Shown here one piece after another: positions 7,197 to 18,144 of a stretch of 64,000 bases of DNA; position 1 is the first letter of the stretch, and each line of letters starts with the position of its first letter. Location: NCBI GenBank assembly GCA_034401795.1, contig CM067374.1:95906640-95970639 (forward strand). Reading direction: 5' to 3'. A program made the position numbers and the translations under genes. Under the pieces are notes generated by a model. That model was not told the origin of the DNA, ran no database searches, and saw only the letters and a program-made list of their open reading frames with translations. The stretch is from Chaetoderma sp. LZ-2023a. Taxonomy: Eukaryota; Mollusca; Caudofoveata; Chaetodermatida; Chaetodermatidae.

Positions 7197-7214
7197 GAGA
7201 TTGTCGCTTAATTA
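7197..7214 (-). promoter_or_regulatory. Degenerate TTAAG leader at the right end
   Basis: Minus strand: AATTAAGCGACAATCTC then TTG. It resembles the GTTTAAG...AATAGAGAG subtype but without a clean TATA tract. Confidence 0.3.
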
Positions 7215-7660
7215 CACTCATTAACCCTTGTCCATCAGCATTGCGCTAATTACCATTAAGCTCGCCTCATTGGATGCCAGGAGGCACGTGATTTAACGAG
7301 GGGGCGCAGCTTCATTGTTGAACGAGTTCCCAGAGTCTGGAAAAGTTGAGTCCCGACATGTAGCCTGTCAATCATTCTTAATTACCTGCATTAACCCTTG
7401 TCACACGTCATTACACTAATTACCCGTAAGCTCACCTCCGTGGATGTCAGGAAGCACGTGATTTAATGAGGGGGGAGGGGGCTCCGCGATTGAACGATTT
7501 CACAGTCAGGAAAAAACGAGTCCAGACATGCAGCCTATCAATCATTCTTAATTACCCTCATTAACCCTGACAATCATTACGCTAATTACCCGTAAGCTCA
7601 ACTCATTGGATGACAGGAGGCACGTGATTTAATGAGAGGGAGGGGCCTATGGACATCCTC
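7208..7660. repeat. Three direct repeats of 170 bp, each with CACGTG, at the right end of the element
   Basis: Units start at 7208, 7378 and 7548, each opening with TTAATTAC and sharing CATTAACCCT, a TAATTACC block, TTGGATG.CAGGA and a CACGTG hexamer (7285, 7455, 7621). The third copy is cut short near 7660. They lie just outside the first gene, where terminal or subterminal repeats of a linear DNA element would be. No inverted partner can be seen because the left end is outside the window. Confidence 0.75.
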
Positions 7661-7880
7661 TACATCTAACATCCAATCAAAACAGTGGAGAGCTGGGCCC
7701 CCGTCAAAAGAATCCGACACAAAAGGTGGAGAGAGATCAAAGGAAAAAGGCGTCAAAATAGCAATGGAGAGAACAAAGGAAAGAACAAAAGAAGAAGGTG
7801 TGAAAACGTGGCCCAGAACGCCTCACCTCTACTATAGCATACACATTTCCAGACAAGTAACAGCCCTGTCTAATCCCACA
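7661..7880. other. No gene recognised
   Basis: Purine-rich, with repeated AAGGAAA-type tracts. I see no coding signal or RNA gene. Confidence 0.5.
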
Positions 7881-9295
7881 TTTTCAAGGAAAAGGGGACA
7901 GACAATGCATTATTAATTTTTGATAAACCTTGTGTGCCAGCATAGAGCATATGTATACAATTTGAGAAGAAATCACCAATCCATAAGCTGTTAACGTGTT
8001 GACCAAATAAGTATGACTCACACGGTCAAAGGGCTTTGTCTTGATATAGGGACAGTATGGCGAAAGATAGTGAATAAGAATTTGAACATTCCACAGCATC
8101 AATTATCAGCCTGATGTTATTAACTATATCTTTCTTCGTGGAATGCGATAACCCTAGTTTTCTTGAATCATCTCGGAAAGAAATTTGCTAATGCGGTTGC
8201 ATAGGGTTATGGAAAAAATTATCAGATCAACACATACAAGAGATACAGGTCTCCAATTATTAATGCGACTGATGTCACCTTTCTTTGGTAATAAAGAAAT
8301 GACTGCTCGTCTGCATGATGTAGGTAATCTCATATCTTTGATGGATTGGCTAAAACAGCATTTAAATCACCAATAAGTTCCCAAAACGTTTTATAAAAGT
8401 CAGCAGGTAAACCATCTATTCCAGATTTTTTTATTGTATATGTTTGTAACTGCCGTAGAAAGTTCTACCAAATCAACTGATTTATCTAGATCGTCTTTGG
8501 AAACGTCACTCAATTTTGGGAGCTCGACCAATAACGTGCTTTCGGGATGCTTACACGAATCTCCATTATTATATGTCTACCTGGTATAAAATCCTGACGC
8601 TTAACACAAAATATCTTTTTCTAAATCCATACTATTTGGCAGAATTAAATGTGAAATAGAGTTAGTTGTACCACGTTTCTTTTTTAAATAAAAAAACCAA
8701 CCATGTTTCGTTGGATTGTTCAAGTCATTTAGATGCTGAAAGAGAGATGGTACCAACGCGCCTCTGGATCGTTGTTCTAAGAGAGACAACAGGGACGCTT
8801 GCTTTTATTTGATTTCATTGTATAAGTCATCAGCTCTTGGTATTTTAGCAGATAAATTCTCTATATGATGTTGCTACTGTAACATATTTTCTTTAAAATA
8901 GCAGCTCGTTCACGAGAAAAAAACCCTGCGATATACTCCTAATATGTTTCTTACCCACATCCCCGCAATCTTGCAAGTTGTCAAATGTAGATATTCTTAG
9001 AAAATCTGGAAGACGCTGTGCTTATGCGAGACAACCATTTGATTTAAATATTCAACAGCCATTGAATGGGGTTCCTGTATCGAAGTTTACCAATTGCGTG
9101 GTCTAAAGTACGGTTGAAATACCCTACAAGAATTAATGGATATGGTCCCTGTAAAGATGAAATATGAGCTTTCATTTTTTTCTCAGGTGGGTTATAGCCA
9201 TTCTGGCCAGATGAGCTAATAATGGCAATATGCTGCTAGTGTTGCATAGTCGGACTCTACCATACCAGGGAGACATCTTCACAGACCACGCCGGG
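7880..9295 (-). mobile_element. Decayed L1/Tx1-type LINE fragment (endonuclease end to mid RT)
   Basis: Reading on the minus strand from right to left: an endonuclease end with PLILVGYFN near 9111-9150 (GDFN-like), then a linker with YLKKKRGTTNSISHL near 8640-8700, then RT blocks GIDGLPADFYK (about 8395-8430), LPKKGD and NNWRPVSL (8237-8295), and FDRVSHTYL (about 7985-8035). These are standard L1/Tx1 clade landmarks in the right order. Stops and frameshifts separate them and no full ORF survives. The YADD catalytic block and the 3' part are absent. The right part of this LINE (from 8622) recurs at 21501-22174 as part of the larger duplication. Confidence 0.75.
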
Positions 9296-9300
9296 TTGTG

Positions 9301-9319
9301 GAAGAAGAAGAAGAAGAAG

Positions 9320-9349
<30 letters not shown>
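9301..9349. repeat. (GAA)n microsatellite
   Basis: About 16 perfect GAA units at the edge of the LINE remnant. Copy B is at 22180-22228. Confidence 0.95.
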
Positions 9350-9350
<1 letters not shown>

Positions 9351-9714
9351 CAATCGATTGATTGATTAATAGGTGTTTATTAAATAGATCGCATAATTGT
9401 TATGAATCCACTTGTTTATACAACTGAAAACTACAATAATTAGTGACAATGACAATATTTGCAAACATGTTTATTAAAGATAATTGCCGGTAATGCACTA
9501 GTTTAGGTCACGATGACCTACTCTACACATATTGTTAAATCTGATGTTTAAGTACTGTAGTAGTTTATTACAGTAAACGACACCCCCTTATTACAGTTGT
9601 GTGATGGCGCTATAGCGATAGGCAATTGGACCACTTATTACAGGCCTACAGCGCCTTAGTATTGTGATGGTGGGTAGTTAAAGATCATGAACTGTTCGCG
9701 CGCCTGCTCACCCA
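9350..9714. other. AT-rich, no gene seen
   Basis: There is no ORF of note and no RNA motif. It leads into the CGCA tract. Confidence 0.5.
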
Positions 9715-9846
9715 CACGCACACACACGCTTGCGTACACGCACGCACACACGCACGCACACATACATGCATACACGCACGCACATACACAAATGCACACC
9801 CACACGCACCCGCACACGCACCCGCACACAAACACACACACACACA

Positions 9847-9914
<68 letters not shown>

Positions 9915-9922
9915 CAGACACA

Positions 9923-10006
<84 letters not shown>

Positions 10007-10024
10007 CAAACAGACACACACGTA

Positions 10025-10088
<64 letters not shown>

Positions 10089-10106
10089 CAGACACACACG
10101 TAGGTA

Positions 10107-10162
<56 letters not shown>

Positions 10163-10163
10163 C
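9715..10163. repeat. (CGCA)n microsatellite with interruptions
   Basis: Long CGCA runs broken by CAGACACACACG segments. All frames are open (Thr-His-Ala-Arg on one strand, Arg-Ala-Cys-Val on the other) simply because the unit has no stop codon. It is not a gene. Confidence 0.97.
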
Positions 10164-10339
10164 ACAGGCATGCATAAGCTCACGCATGCGCACTGAACAA
10201 GATTTTGCTTTATAATCATGCCAATACCGTTCACCGATGGCCCGTGGTCAGTGCATAAGGGAAACAGAGAGAAATCATATGCCAGGAATGAAGCTATGCA
10301 TTTAATATTTTAATTTTGATCTAATATTTTATAGTGCAA

Positions 10340-10615
10340 TCAGTCTGAACATGGAAGAACCCCTGGGGTCAAGAGGGGTAACGCCACATGAAATTGACTA
10401 CACCTCGTGTTGATAGAGGTGCAGTTAAACAGACCAAGTGCAACTATTGAAGACAGAATACTGTGATGACCTTTCTCAAGGCACGTAGCAACACTTAGAG
10501 CATATCCAATAGACTGTGTCTGGGGCCTAGGCACAGTCCACTCAACAAGGACAACTATCAGAGGCGCCAACGTTACCATCAATAGCCACAATCTCAAGCG
10601 ACAAGGGGTTACCAT
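10340..10615 (-). CDS. Possible first exon with signal-anchor sequence
   Basis: The open frame starts at 10615 with a basic then strongly hydrophobic N-terminus (RLRLWLLMVTLAPLIVVLVEW, about residues 6-26), typical of a signal peptide or type II anchor. The rest is low in coding character. It stays open in copy B (23197-23472) with one visible amino-acid change (Pro to Ser near residue 29). It lies about 840 bp beyond the terminal exon of the minus-strand candidate gene, so it could start a second, tandem gene. No downstream exon was identified. The frame may be chance. Confidence 0.25.
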   Translation of the reverse strand: MVTPCRLRLWLLMVTLAPLIVVLVEWTVPRPQTQSIGYALSVATCLEKGHHSILSSIVALGLFNCTSINTRCSQFHVALPLLTPGVLPCSD

Positions 10616-10739
10616 AGCTAAGGAGGAGAGACATTAAGAAAACGTTATTATAACATACAGACCACAGGTCACTGCGGGGCAGTCACATTCTGGACAATGC
10701 AGCACCCGCGTGCACACGAACACGCACGCACGCACACTC

Positions 10740-10985
10740 GCTCACACCTACTCACTCACTCACTCACTCACTCACTCACTCACTCACCCACCCACCCACC
10801 CACCCACCCACCCACCCACTCACTCACTCACTCACTCACTCACTCACTCACTCACTCACTCACTCTCTCACTCTCTCACTCACTCACTCACTCACTCACT
10901 CTTACTCACTCACTCACTCACTCACACTCTCTCTCTCACTCACTCTCACTCACTCACTCACTCACTCACTCACTCACTCACTCAC
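10740..10985. repeat. (CACT)n / (CACC)n microsatellite
   Basis: Tetranucleotide tract with Thr-His-Ser-Leu-type open frames as an artefact. Copy B (23600-23812) has a different internal pattern, showing length and sequence turnover between the copies. Confidence 0.95.
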
Positions 10986-11456
10986 ATTCACGAATGCACA
11001 GACATGAATAGTCCACGACCTTACACACCCATCACAATATTAGCAATGTTATGTGTGTTCAGGTTCAGGCTCATACTGTACTACCTCTATGATACTAATA
11101 CACAATATGTTCTCTAAGTGCATTACCGGCGTCCAGCACAAGCATACAAAGTTAACAAATGATGATCAGTTAATGACAAATTAACAAGTTTACAAATATA
11201 AACCATATATACAATAAAATTACACAATCTATATATATTATACATTATATATATACAGAATGTATATGCTCATTGGAAAAGGTAATTAACGTTTATAAAG
11301 AAAAGCAATCCGGATGAAAATGTGAATTATGATACAGCAACGTTCTAATTATTTATGGAATGAATCGACAGTAAGCTAAATATTACAAACGTGAGAAATG
11401 GTATAAATGTGAAAATATGTTGCCTTTACAATTATGAATATTTTATAGGAATATAT
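10986..11456. other. AT-rich stretch, no gene seen
   Basis: Includes a run of TATATA around 11215-11260 but no promoter context. It is downstream of the terminal exon on the minus strand and could hold its 3' UTR. Confidence 0.4.
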
Positions 11457-11509
11457 TTAATCTGAATCATAATCTAGCACATAATTCTCGTCCATCCCAT
11501 CCTCTGTGC
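11457..11509 (-). CDS. Candidate terminal exon of the minus-strand host gene
   Basis: On the minus strand a CAG acceptor after an ATTATTATTTT tract (11510-11512) is followed by a short acidic coding end, TEDGMDENYVLDYDSD, and a TAA at 11457-11459. The exon enters in phase 1, matching the phase-1 donor of the candidate exon ending at 12667, so the two join as ...NYTG-TEDG... The tract is identical in copy B (24282-24334). Small exons are easy to over-call, so confidence is moderate. The protein tail would be cytosolic or secreted and acidic. Confidence 0.4.
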
Positions 11510-11514
11510 CTGAA

Positions 11515-11529
11515 AATAATAATAATAAC

Positions 11530-11593
<64 letters not shown>
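11515..11593. repeat. (AAT)n microsatellite
   Basis: ATA-rich trinucleotide run directly beside the splice acceptor of the terminal exon. It is shorter and purer in copy B. Confidence 0.95.
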
Positions 11594-11944
11594 GTCAGCT
11601 ATCTGATCAAATATGTCATGTGTTACCTGACGTCACAATCAAATGATGTAGCTCCGAAAAGTCTGTCACGAAAGCGTCTAATTATAATTTAATACACATT
11701 ATCTTGAATAATTTGAAACTAATTTGACTACGAGCTTTTGATGCCATGGGTAAAATATTCAATAGTTCGCCTGTATAATTACCTTAGTAGGCGGAACTTA
11801 GCTAGAAATGGGATTGGCATAGATAGAAATGAATCCCTGTATTGGTGAAGCTTATTCATATTATTCATTATCAACTTCGATTAAAACATTATAGTGTGTG
11901 GAGATCTGCAGGGGCTTCTAACACGTGAATAGCAACGCATCTCT

Positions 11945-12552
11945 GAAACAACCACCTCCTAACACTTTGAACCAGAAAGGTCAAACACGAAACAACCACC
12001 TCCTAACACCTTGAACCAGAAAAGCCAAACACGAAACAACCACCTCCTAACACTTTGAACCAGAAAGGTCAAACGCGAAACAACCACATCCTAACAATTT
12101 GAACCAGAAAAGTCAAACACGAAACAACCACCTTCTAACCAGAAAGGTCAAACGCCAAACAACCACATCCTAACACTTTGAACCAGAACGGTCAAACGCG
12201 AAGCAACCACATCCTAACACTTTGAACCAGAACGGTCAAACACGAAACAATCACCTCCTAACACTTTGAACCAGAAAGGTCAAACATGAAACAGCCACAT
12301 CCTAACACTTTGAACCAGAAAGGTCAAACATGAAACAGCCACATCCTAACACTTTGAACTAGAAAGTCAAACATGAAACAGCCACATCCTAACACTTTGA
12401 ACCAGAAAGTCAAACACGAAACAACCACCTCCTAACACTTTGAACCAGAAAGGTCAAACATGAAACAGCCACATCCTAACACTTTGAACCAGAAAGTCAA
12501 ACATGAAACAGCCACATCCTAACACTTTGAACCAGAAAGGTCAAACACGAAA
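11945..12552. repeat. 44-bp minisatellite, about 14 units
   Basis: Unit contains AACAACCACCTCCTAACAC then TTTGAACCAGAAAGGTCAAA. Units vary by CTCC/ATCC, CACG/CATG and small deletions. Copy B (24745-25574) is 222 bp longer, equal to about five extra units, so the array is length-variable. It lies in an intron of the candidate gene. Confidence 0.95.
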
Positions 12553-12666
12553 AATCATCTACAATACAAGCACCGTGCTGCTGGATCGTTTAAAGTTAAT
12601 TTGACTGGGAGCCTATGACAACAACAAGTTCTTCTCACATTAGCTTCAAGACATTCAAATTCTTAC

Positions 12667-12730
12667 CTGTATAGTTACCTTCAAATCGATATTCTGGAGG
12701 TACCATACAAAATGCCACATGGCAACATGT
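12667..12730 (-). CDS. Candidate internal exon ending in EGNYT, phase 1
   Basis: On the minus strand the segment MVPPEYRFEGNYT is followed by ACAG and a consensus donor GTAAGA (12661-12666). It ends in phase 1 and so joins in frame to the terminal exon at 11509. The 5' boundary is uncertain. The same Y.F..NYTG-plus-donor block appears at six or more other places in the window, mostly inside TIR MITEs, so this exon may be MITE-derived, or the MITE may have captured it. Copy B has it at 25689 and upward. Confidence 0.35.
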
Positions 12731-13583
12731 GATATTTCTTTAAGACCACATTCATATTCAAGGAGCCACGACCATTACAGACATAACCTTACTAGTCGTG
12801 ATTGACATCATACATTGCAGGTACATCTTTGGAGCTATAGCTATACATGTTGTGGATTCCAGTGAGATTTTCACCAATGACCAATATCGTCACCGGTGCA
12901 ACAGAATGTTAGCAAACTTCGGACTATAACTTTTACTACCAGAGGTGAAGAGATAAGATAATCTGAGTGCACTTAGAAGTGGTTTTGAATCGATAGCTGA
13001 CACGTTAGCAAGGTACATGTTGGCTATCCACTATGCAAATATGAGGGTACAGGAAATGAAAATATAACTTTGGCGCTACTAGGATTCTGCCAAAGCATTT
13101 AGGCCGGATGTCCATTTATTTTGCGTGCCAGGGGGCTAACGACAAGTGGCCCATATATCTGGGGTAGGTGCGACAGTGTTGCCACCCTCCAACCCATCTG
13201 AATTGGGTGGGTGGGGTGTGAGACAGAGAATTCCCCTCCTCAAGAAAACCTTTACGATTTAGCTGCGCTCAGGGCGTGTATTGCGCTTTTCTGATTTAAG
13301 TATGTATTTGGAGAGAACGAGCGAGCATACTAGATCTCCAATAGAAAATATTTGAAATTTAGATGGCTTCGGAGTGATTTTCCTGCACACATGGGTTCCT
13401 ATAGGAAACATTTTCGGGGATTTTCTGAAATTTAAATCCACCAGAGTGTCTCTTGCATTTCTGGAGATATTATATTATCAGTTGTAAATTTGGATATATG
13501 CATGTGTTGGCAAGATAAATGGCACACTGGCCTGCCCCCAGGAAAATCATGAAATGAAGATGCCCTCCTACATTTTTGGACGT
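12731..13583. other. Intronic or intergenic sequence, no gene seen
   Basis: I see no supported exon or RNA gene. Short minus-strand open frames at 13259-13635 show no domain. Confidence 0.4.
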
Positions 13584-13936
13584 AATTCACCTTTCCAGCG
13601 TATCCATCTATCAATCTGACGTCACATGACTTCATAATCAGCTAAATGGCATGGTGGATGACGTCGTAAACATTACGTCATGAATGATTCTATTAGGCCG
13701 GTCTTTAACTCTTAATAGTCCGACATGTTGTACGAATTGTATGTCTCTACTATTTAATAACCATACTGTTGAATATTTTGAAACTAATTTGACTGCACGC
13801 TATATTCAATAACTTGCCTGTATAGTTTTCTGGAAATTGATAGTCAGAGAGTTCAGATGTCGATCGATCCCAACACGAGCGAGGTGTGGGTGGTGCTTAG
13901 CCAGAGATGGGCGGGGCATGACTAAAAATGGAATTT
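13584..13936 (-). mobile_element. MITE with GGACCTTTCC-type ends, CRE-rich
   Basis: Starts TTCACCTTTCCA and ends near AAAATGGAATTTTG; the TIRs are imperfect. Internally it carries several TGACGTCA-like sites, the TTTTGAAACTAATTTGACTG core, a GATCGATCGATCC-like block and a GGGCGGGGC block in the order typical of the family in this window. Copy B is at about 26607-26960. Confidence 0.6.
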
Positions 13937-14337
13937 TGTATTAATATGTGTATGTGTTGACAGGAGAAAGGATGCAATCTTACTTGCATGTGTATAAGTG
14001 CTGAAGGAGAATGTGCGTGGGGTTCCTACCACAGAAAATATTTGAAATTTAGATATCCTCAATATATAAGTTGAAATATTATTTGAATATGTACATGTGT
14101 TCGTAAAAAGGTAGCATCAGCTGAAATCTTACTTGAATATGTATATATGCGTTGGCGTGAGAAATGGCACAATGGTTCCCCTCCACAAAGAAATCTGAAC
14201 TTTAGATGCAGGGGGGGGGGGGGGTATTACGAGATGAAACCTGATAATGTATAGAATAAGCAGTAAGATTGTTCCATCGACGACAACAGTAGCCGTGAAC
14301 GTATATGAGATCGCCATCTGATAGTGAGAATGACTAT

Positions 14338-14718
14338 TTAACACCTCTTATGTAAATGGCCCTTTAAAGCGCTCAAAATACTATTTATTTCAATTAAACA
14401 TTTAATTGCCAATACTATTCAAGGAAATTTTGAATTTTGCAGCCAAAAATAGTATTTTTGTAAATTTATAACGAAAATTTATTTTTTTAAATAGATTTCT
14501 GTTATGCTTCAAATGGACATTCATCAAAAGTTTAATGGTCAGGAAAATTCAAATTTCTGCTTAGCCAGTGTCCAATTGCAGACCAAGAACAGTATTTTAG
14601 AAAATTTAGCACTGGAATGGCTGACTCGGTTACCAAATGGACATTTCTCAAGATCACTGCAGAGGTCGTTTGGACGAACGTGACCATTAACGGGTTAAGT
14701 TGACACAGGAGGTGTTAA
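14338..14718. mobile_element. 381-bp MITE with TTAACACCTC ends
   Basis: Left end TTAACACCTCTTATGT and right end ACACAGGAGGTGTTAA are inverted repeats. The interior has no ORF. A related element lies inverted at 50250-51041, sharing long blocks such as ATTGCCAATACTATTC/its complement and GCTTAGCCAGTGTCCAATT. Copy B is at about 27362-27742. Confidence 0.7.
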
Positions 14719-15069
14719 GGGCTGGTATTTTCCAATATGGTGATCAGATTTACATTCTGTCAGAGCTCTGTCATAATAACAACATTCTTTGGAATGTACG
14801 GACAATGGTCATGTAGATTTGTCAGATGGTCTCTATCATTCATCTTTTAAGATGTTGGCACCAAAAATATTAATTCGTCAGTGTTTTGTAAGTCGCAACA
14901 ATGTACAGTTGTAGACTTTTAGAACATCTGTGACCCCAGTCTATAGGCATGCAATAGTATGCAATACTAATTCTTCACAATGCTAGTACCACATGCGCGA
15001 ATATACGTGCACATATACAGGGTGTGGTGGTGGCAAATGGTAATGTATACATGTAAGTGTTATACTTAC

Positions 15070-15726
15070 ATTGATTAGTACAACACTGGAAACACCACCT
15101 GATGCTATGTTTGAGGCCTCTGGCTATGGTGCGAACAGACTTGTTATCATTATCAGGTTCTGGCACATGTGAAGAAGGAGGTGATATCATAATGATTTCT
15201 GTTTCTTTTATTGCCAGATTTAAGTCTATTTTATGAGGCTCGAAGAAGAGACCTCGGATATTTATACAGCTTTGTAGCGATTCCCTAGATAACATGAAGC
15301 TGGCCTCATAGTCCCTCTCTTTCTCCATCTCTCTCTGCTTCTCAATCTGTTCGAGAATCGCCTTCCTTTTCGTATGCTTGGCCTTTTCTTGTTCTATGAT
15401 CTGTCGCAAGTCCATCATGGCTTCCTTAACGGAACCATCAGCATTATTATGGACATTCCGCCGCAGTTGATTAATCGCATCTCCAATTACATCATTACTT
15501 TCAAAATTGGTTTCTTCAACGAACGATTTCCTCTGATTACCACAGCCATTGGTAGCCTGACTGTTATGCTTCGTGTCCCGCTCTGTCGTTATGGATCGTT
15601 GAACACTCTGATTTACAAATTCACCCAGTCTGACGTCACTGACTGAGGTTAACGAGTCACTTGGTAATGACTCAGTATCGCTCTCCCATCTTTGATATTC
15701 ATATCTATCTGCTAATGGTGTCCAAT
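15070..15726 (-). CDS. Candidate main coding exon of a minus-strand host gene (219 codons)
   Basis: Bounded by a clean acceptor (TTGAATTGCAG, ending at 15727) and donor (AAT|GTAAGT at 15064-15069), open throughout its 657 bases, entering and leaving in phase 1. The product is acidic, Ser-rich at its start (ESLPSDSLTSVSDVRLGEF), then has a charged helix with MDLRQIIEQEKAKHTKRKA and KQREMEKER, a likely coiled coil. Splicing to the signal-anchor exon 19101-19194 keeps frame. I do not recognise the family. Copy B is at 28094-28750 with the frame preserved. A homologous but shorter and damaged exon lies at 18684-18862. Confidence 0.5.
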
Positions 15727-15975
15727 CTGCAATTCAATAATACAATGACTTCAGTAAAGTTAGCCGCAACGCGTGTATCCGTATGGGTCGAACAGATGCG
15801 TGCGCACATATCCACACACACATAAGCACAGTCACACTCGAGAAATCCATTTGTGTACCACCTGTTTGAGAGTTTTTGCTGGTCCCAAATGGGATTGATT
15901 GAGGGAATATGGCCTGCGTATATTATGACAATAGCACAATTAGTCTACCATTGGTCTTATTGGTCTGATAATGAT

Positions 15976-16110
15976 AACAACCTTTCCAATTTTAGCAATG
16001 CCCCGCCCACCTCTAGCCAAGCTCCAGCCACACCTTGCTCGTGTTGCGATCGATCGATCCCTGAACTCCCTGGATATCAATTTCCAGTAAAATATGCAGG
16101 GAAACTGTTG
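15976..16110 (+). mobile_element. Partial GGACCTTTCC-family MITE
   Basis: Starts at ACCTTTCCA with the GCCCCGCCCACC, GATCGATCGATCC and YQFP.. blocks, then is cut off after CAGGGAAACTGTTG. The left half only. Confidence 0.5.
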
Positions 16111-16126
16111 AAGGGCGATTCCGAGC

Positions 16127-17681
16127 GTGTCGTACGAGACAATCTGACTGCTTTTTAATTATTTAAATATAGAAAGCGCTTGAGGAGACAGATGTCCCTA
16201 GCTATTTTCTAAACTTAACCTAGATAGGTACATGCCAGACACAAAGTAAAACAAATATTGGCCTTGTTTATTCTCAAAACTTAGAATATAGTGGTGTGTC
16301 GTACGGGACAGAAAATGGACATAGTTTTTTTACACCGTTTAGACAATCTCAAAATTCTGCTCTGCCTAGAGGGTCATTGACATTAAAGCAGATGTTAGTC
16401 ACCAACCACAACAGAATGAACATTTAATTAGGGCCTAATGATTATTTGATACTCGTGTTTATGTCAGGAATAAAAAATCTTGTGTGTCGTACGGGACATC
16501 TAGAAACGTGCCGTACGGGACACATGTGTCCTTTCGCTTATTTAGTCACATAATTCTACTGTATGGCTAGTGGCTGAGAAAAGTAGGTTTACACAAAATT
16601 ACTATAACAACAGGATTGGCGGGGAATCTTTGACACTAATTTTAGGCTTTCTCACAAAAATCTGCTTCATCAGGTGGCAGGTGGAATGTGTACAGGAGCT
16701 GGTGCAACTCATGTACGGTGCCAGATCATGTACAGTAAAGATTATTGAGTTTGTTCTGAGATTTAGTCATTATTGTGAGCCAGGGGTGGTTGAATGGGTG
16801 GGCCACAAATTAAGCAGACTCAACCACCTTTTGTTTCCTATTTTTGTGGTTCAATCTTTGAGAGTTCAGATCTTTTTCTGCTAACAGTCTTTTGTACAAC
16901 ATCAGAAGCTGTATTTGGGTTGCATTGATTCTTGTATATGTCAGAGCCATGTACATATTCTACTTGTTGCCGGATGAAGCAAATTTGTGTGTGAATGTAT
17001 GAATTGGGTGGGATTGATCTTGTGAGGTGCTACCCTTGAATCCTTTATGATTGTCTACAGACGAAAAAAGGTACCATACTCCTGTCACAAAATTCCTGAA
17101 GTCATAACAAAGCAAATCTTAACAAATATAACAGTAAACAGAATTTACCTATTAAATGCAAATATCAATGCAACTAATAATGCAAATACACTAAGAAACG
17201 AACTTTTATGAATACACCATGACACATATAGACTAGTAGAATGAGCCTGTTTTTGGGCGGCCATGGTTGCAGCATAAACAAATTATTATAATCATATTTA
17301 CAACTGTATTAATAATTCAAAATTATTAAACTATAATTAATAATTCTAAATCATCACCAGCATTTTATAATCATTAATAATTAATCAGTTTTTAAACAGA
17401 AATGTACAGTATTGCCAGATTATTTAACTAAAACAATCACTGGTTGGTTCATGATGGCTGCAGCAAAATACTAAAACAAACAATGGTTGTTTCGGACTGA
17501 CTATAGCAAAATAATCACTATATTCATCAAAATGTTTTACAGATTCTTTTAGCAGTCTTGCATATCATAATTTTTTTTACTGTCCAGTAAAAGGACTTGC
17601 ATGAATTATTAGATTGCATGTGTCGTACGGGACATGTACCAGGAGATGTCCCAGTCGACACACAAAGTGTCGTACGGGACA
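16127..17681. repeat. Cluster of six GTGTCGTACGGGACA motifs
   Basis: Occurrences at 16127 (GTGTCGTACGAGAC), 16296, 16484, 16508 (GTGCCGTACGGGACA), 17620 and 17667. Each is centred on the palindrome CGTACG and the flanks are unrelated. Two pairs are close (24 and 47 bases apart). The cluster is kept in copy B (29151-30705). No protein gene in this stretch explains it; the open frames at 16570-16884 and 17614-17796 show no recognisable domain. Confidence 0.8.
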
Positions 17682-18144
17682 AACTTTAATGTGTAATATA
17701 AAAATACCTTTGAAACTATATCTTGAATTTGGTTATGACTTGAAGTTAGAAAATACTAAAAGAGACATTTGTGTCATTTTTATTTACATTATTTGAAATT
17801 GGTATCAATAAGATTAATTTCAAAATATGTTTTTGAATATCTTTTAGACTGTATGTTTTTTTTTATATACAATGCATCATTCTAATGATTCCATAGCATT
17901 TTAACCTTGGGACTACTATTTTCCCCTGAATAATTCAAAAACAAAAAACAACAAACAATTTTGAAAAAATAAACACATTCTAGACTTTAATGAATTCACC
18001 TCGAAATATATATGTTTGCCAAAGTTTAGACCAAAAATCATGATAGATCATGTAAATTGGTTTATTTAAGTATGGAAATACACCATCAGCAAGGCCAGTT
18101 AAGCATTTGAAATTTTAGTATGAATGTCTTGGTTTGATCGAATC

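Noticed and set aside
7632-7916. 94-residue Lys/Glu-rich frame right of the virus-like element
   Set aside because: Composition comes from a purine-rich tract; no leader motif and it crosses into LINE sequence.
9656-10234. Long open frames of Arg-Ala-Cys-Val or Thr-His-Ala-Arg on both strands, also at 22535-23091
   Set aside because: They are translations of a CGCA tetranucleotide repeat that contains no stop codon in any frame; no start context or non-repeat homology.
10697-11117. Leu-Thr-His-Ser open frames, also at 23554-23836
   Set aside because: CACT microsatellite artefact.
11945-12552. CRISPR-like repeat array
   Set aside because: Units are head-to-tail with no unique spacers, in a eukaryotic context. 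It is a minisatellite.
16570-16884. 104-residue plus-strand frame with a hydrophobic end
   Set aside because: No domain, no splice or promoter context, not supported beyond being open in both near-identical copies.
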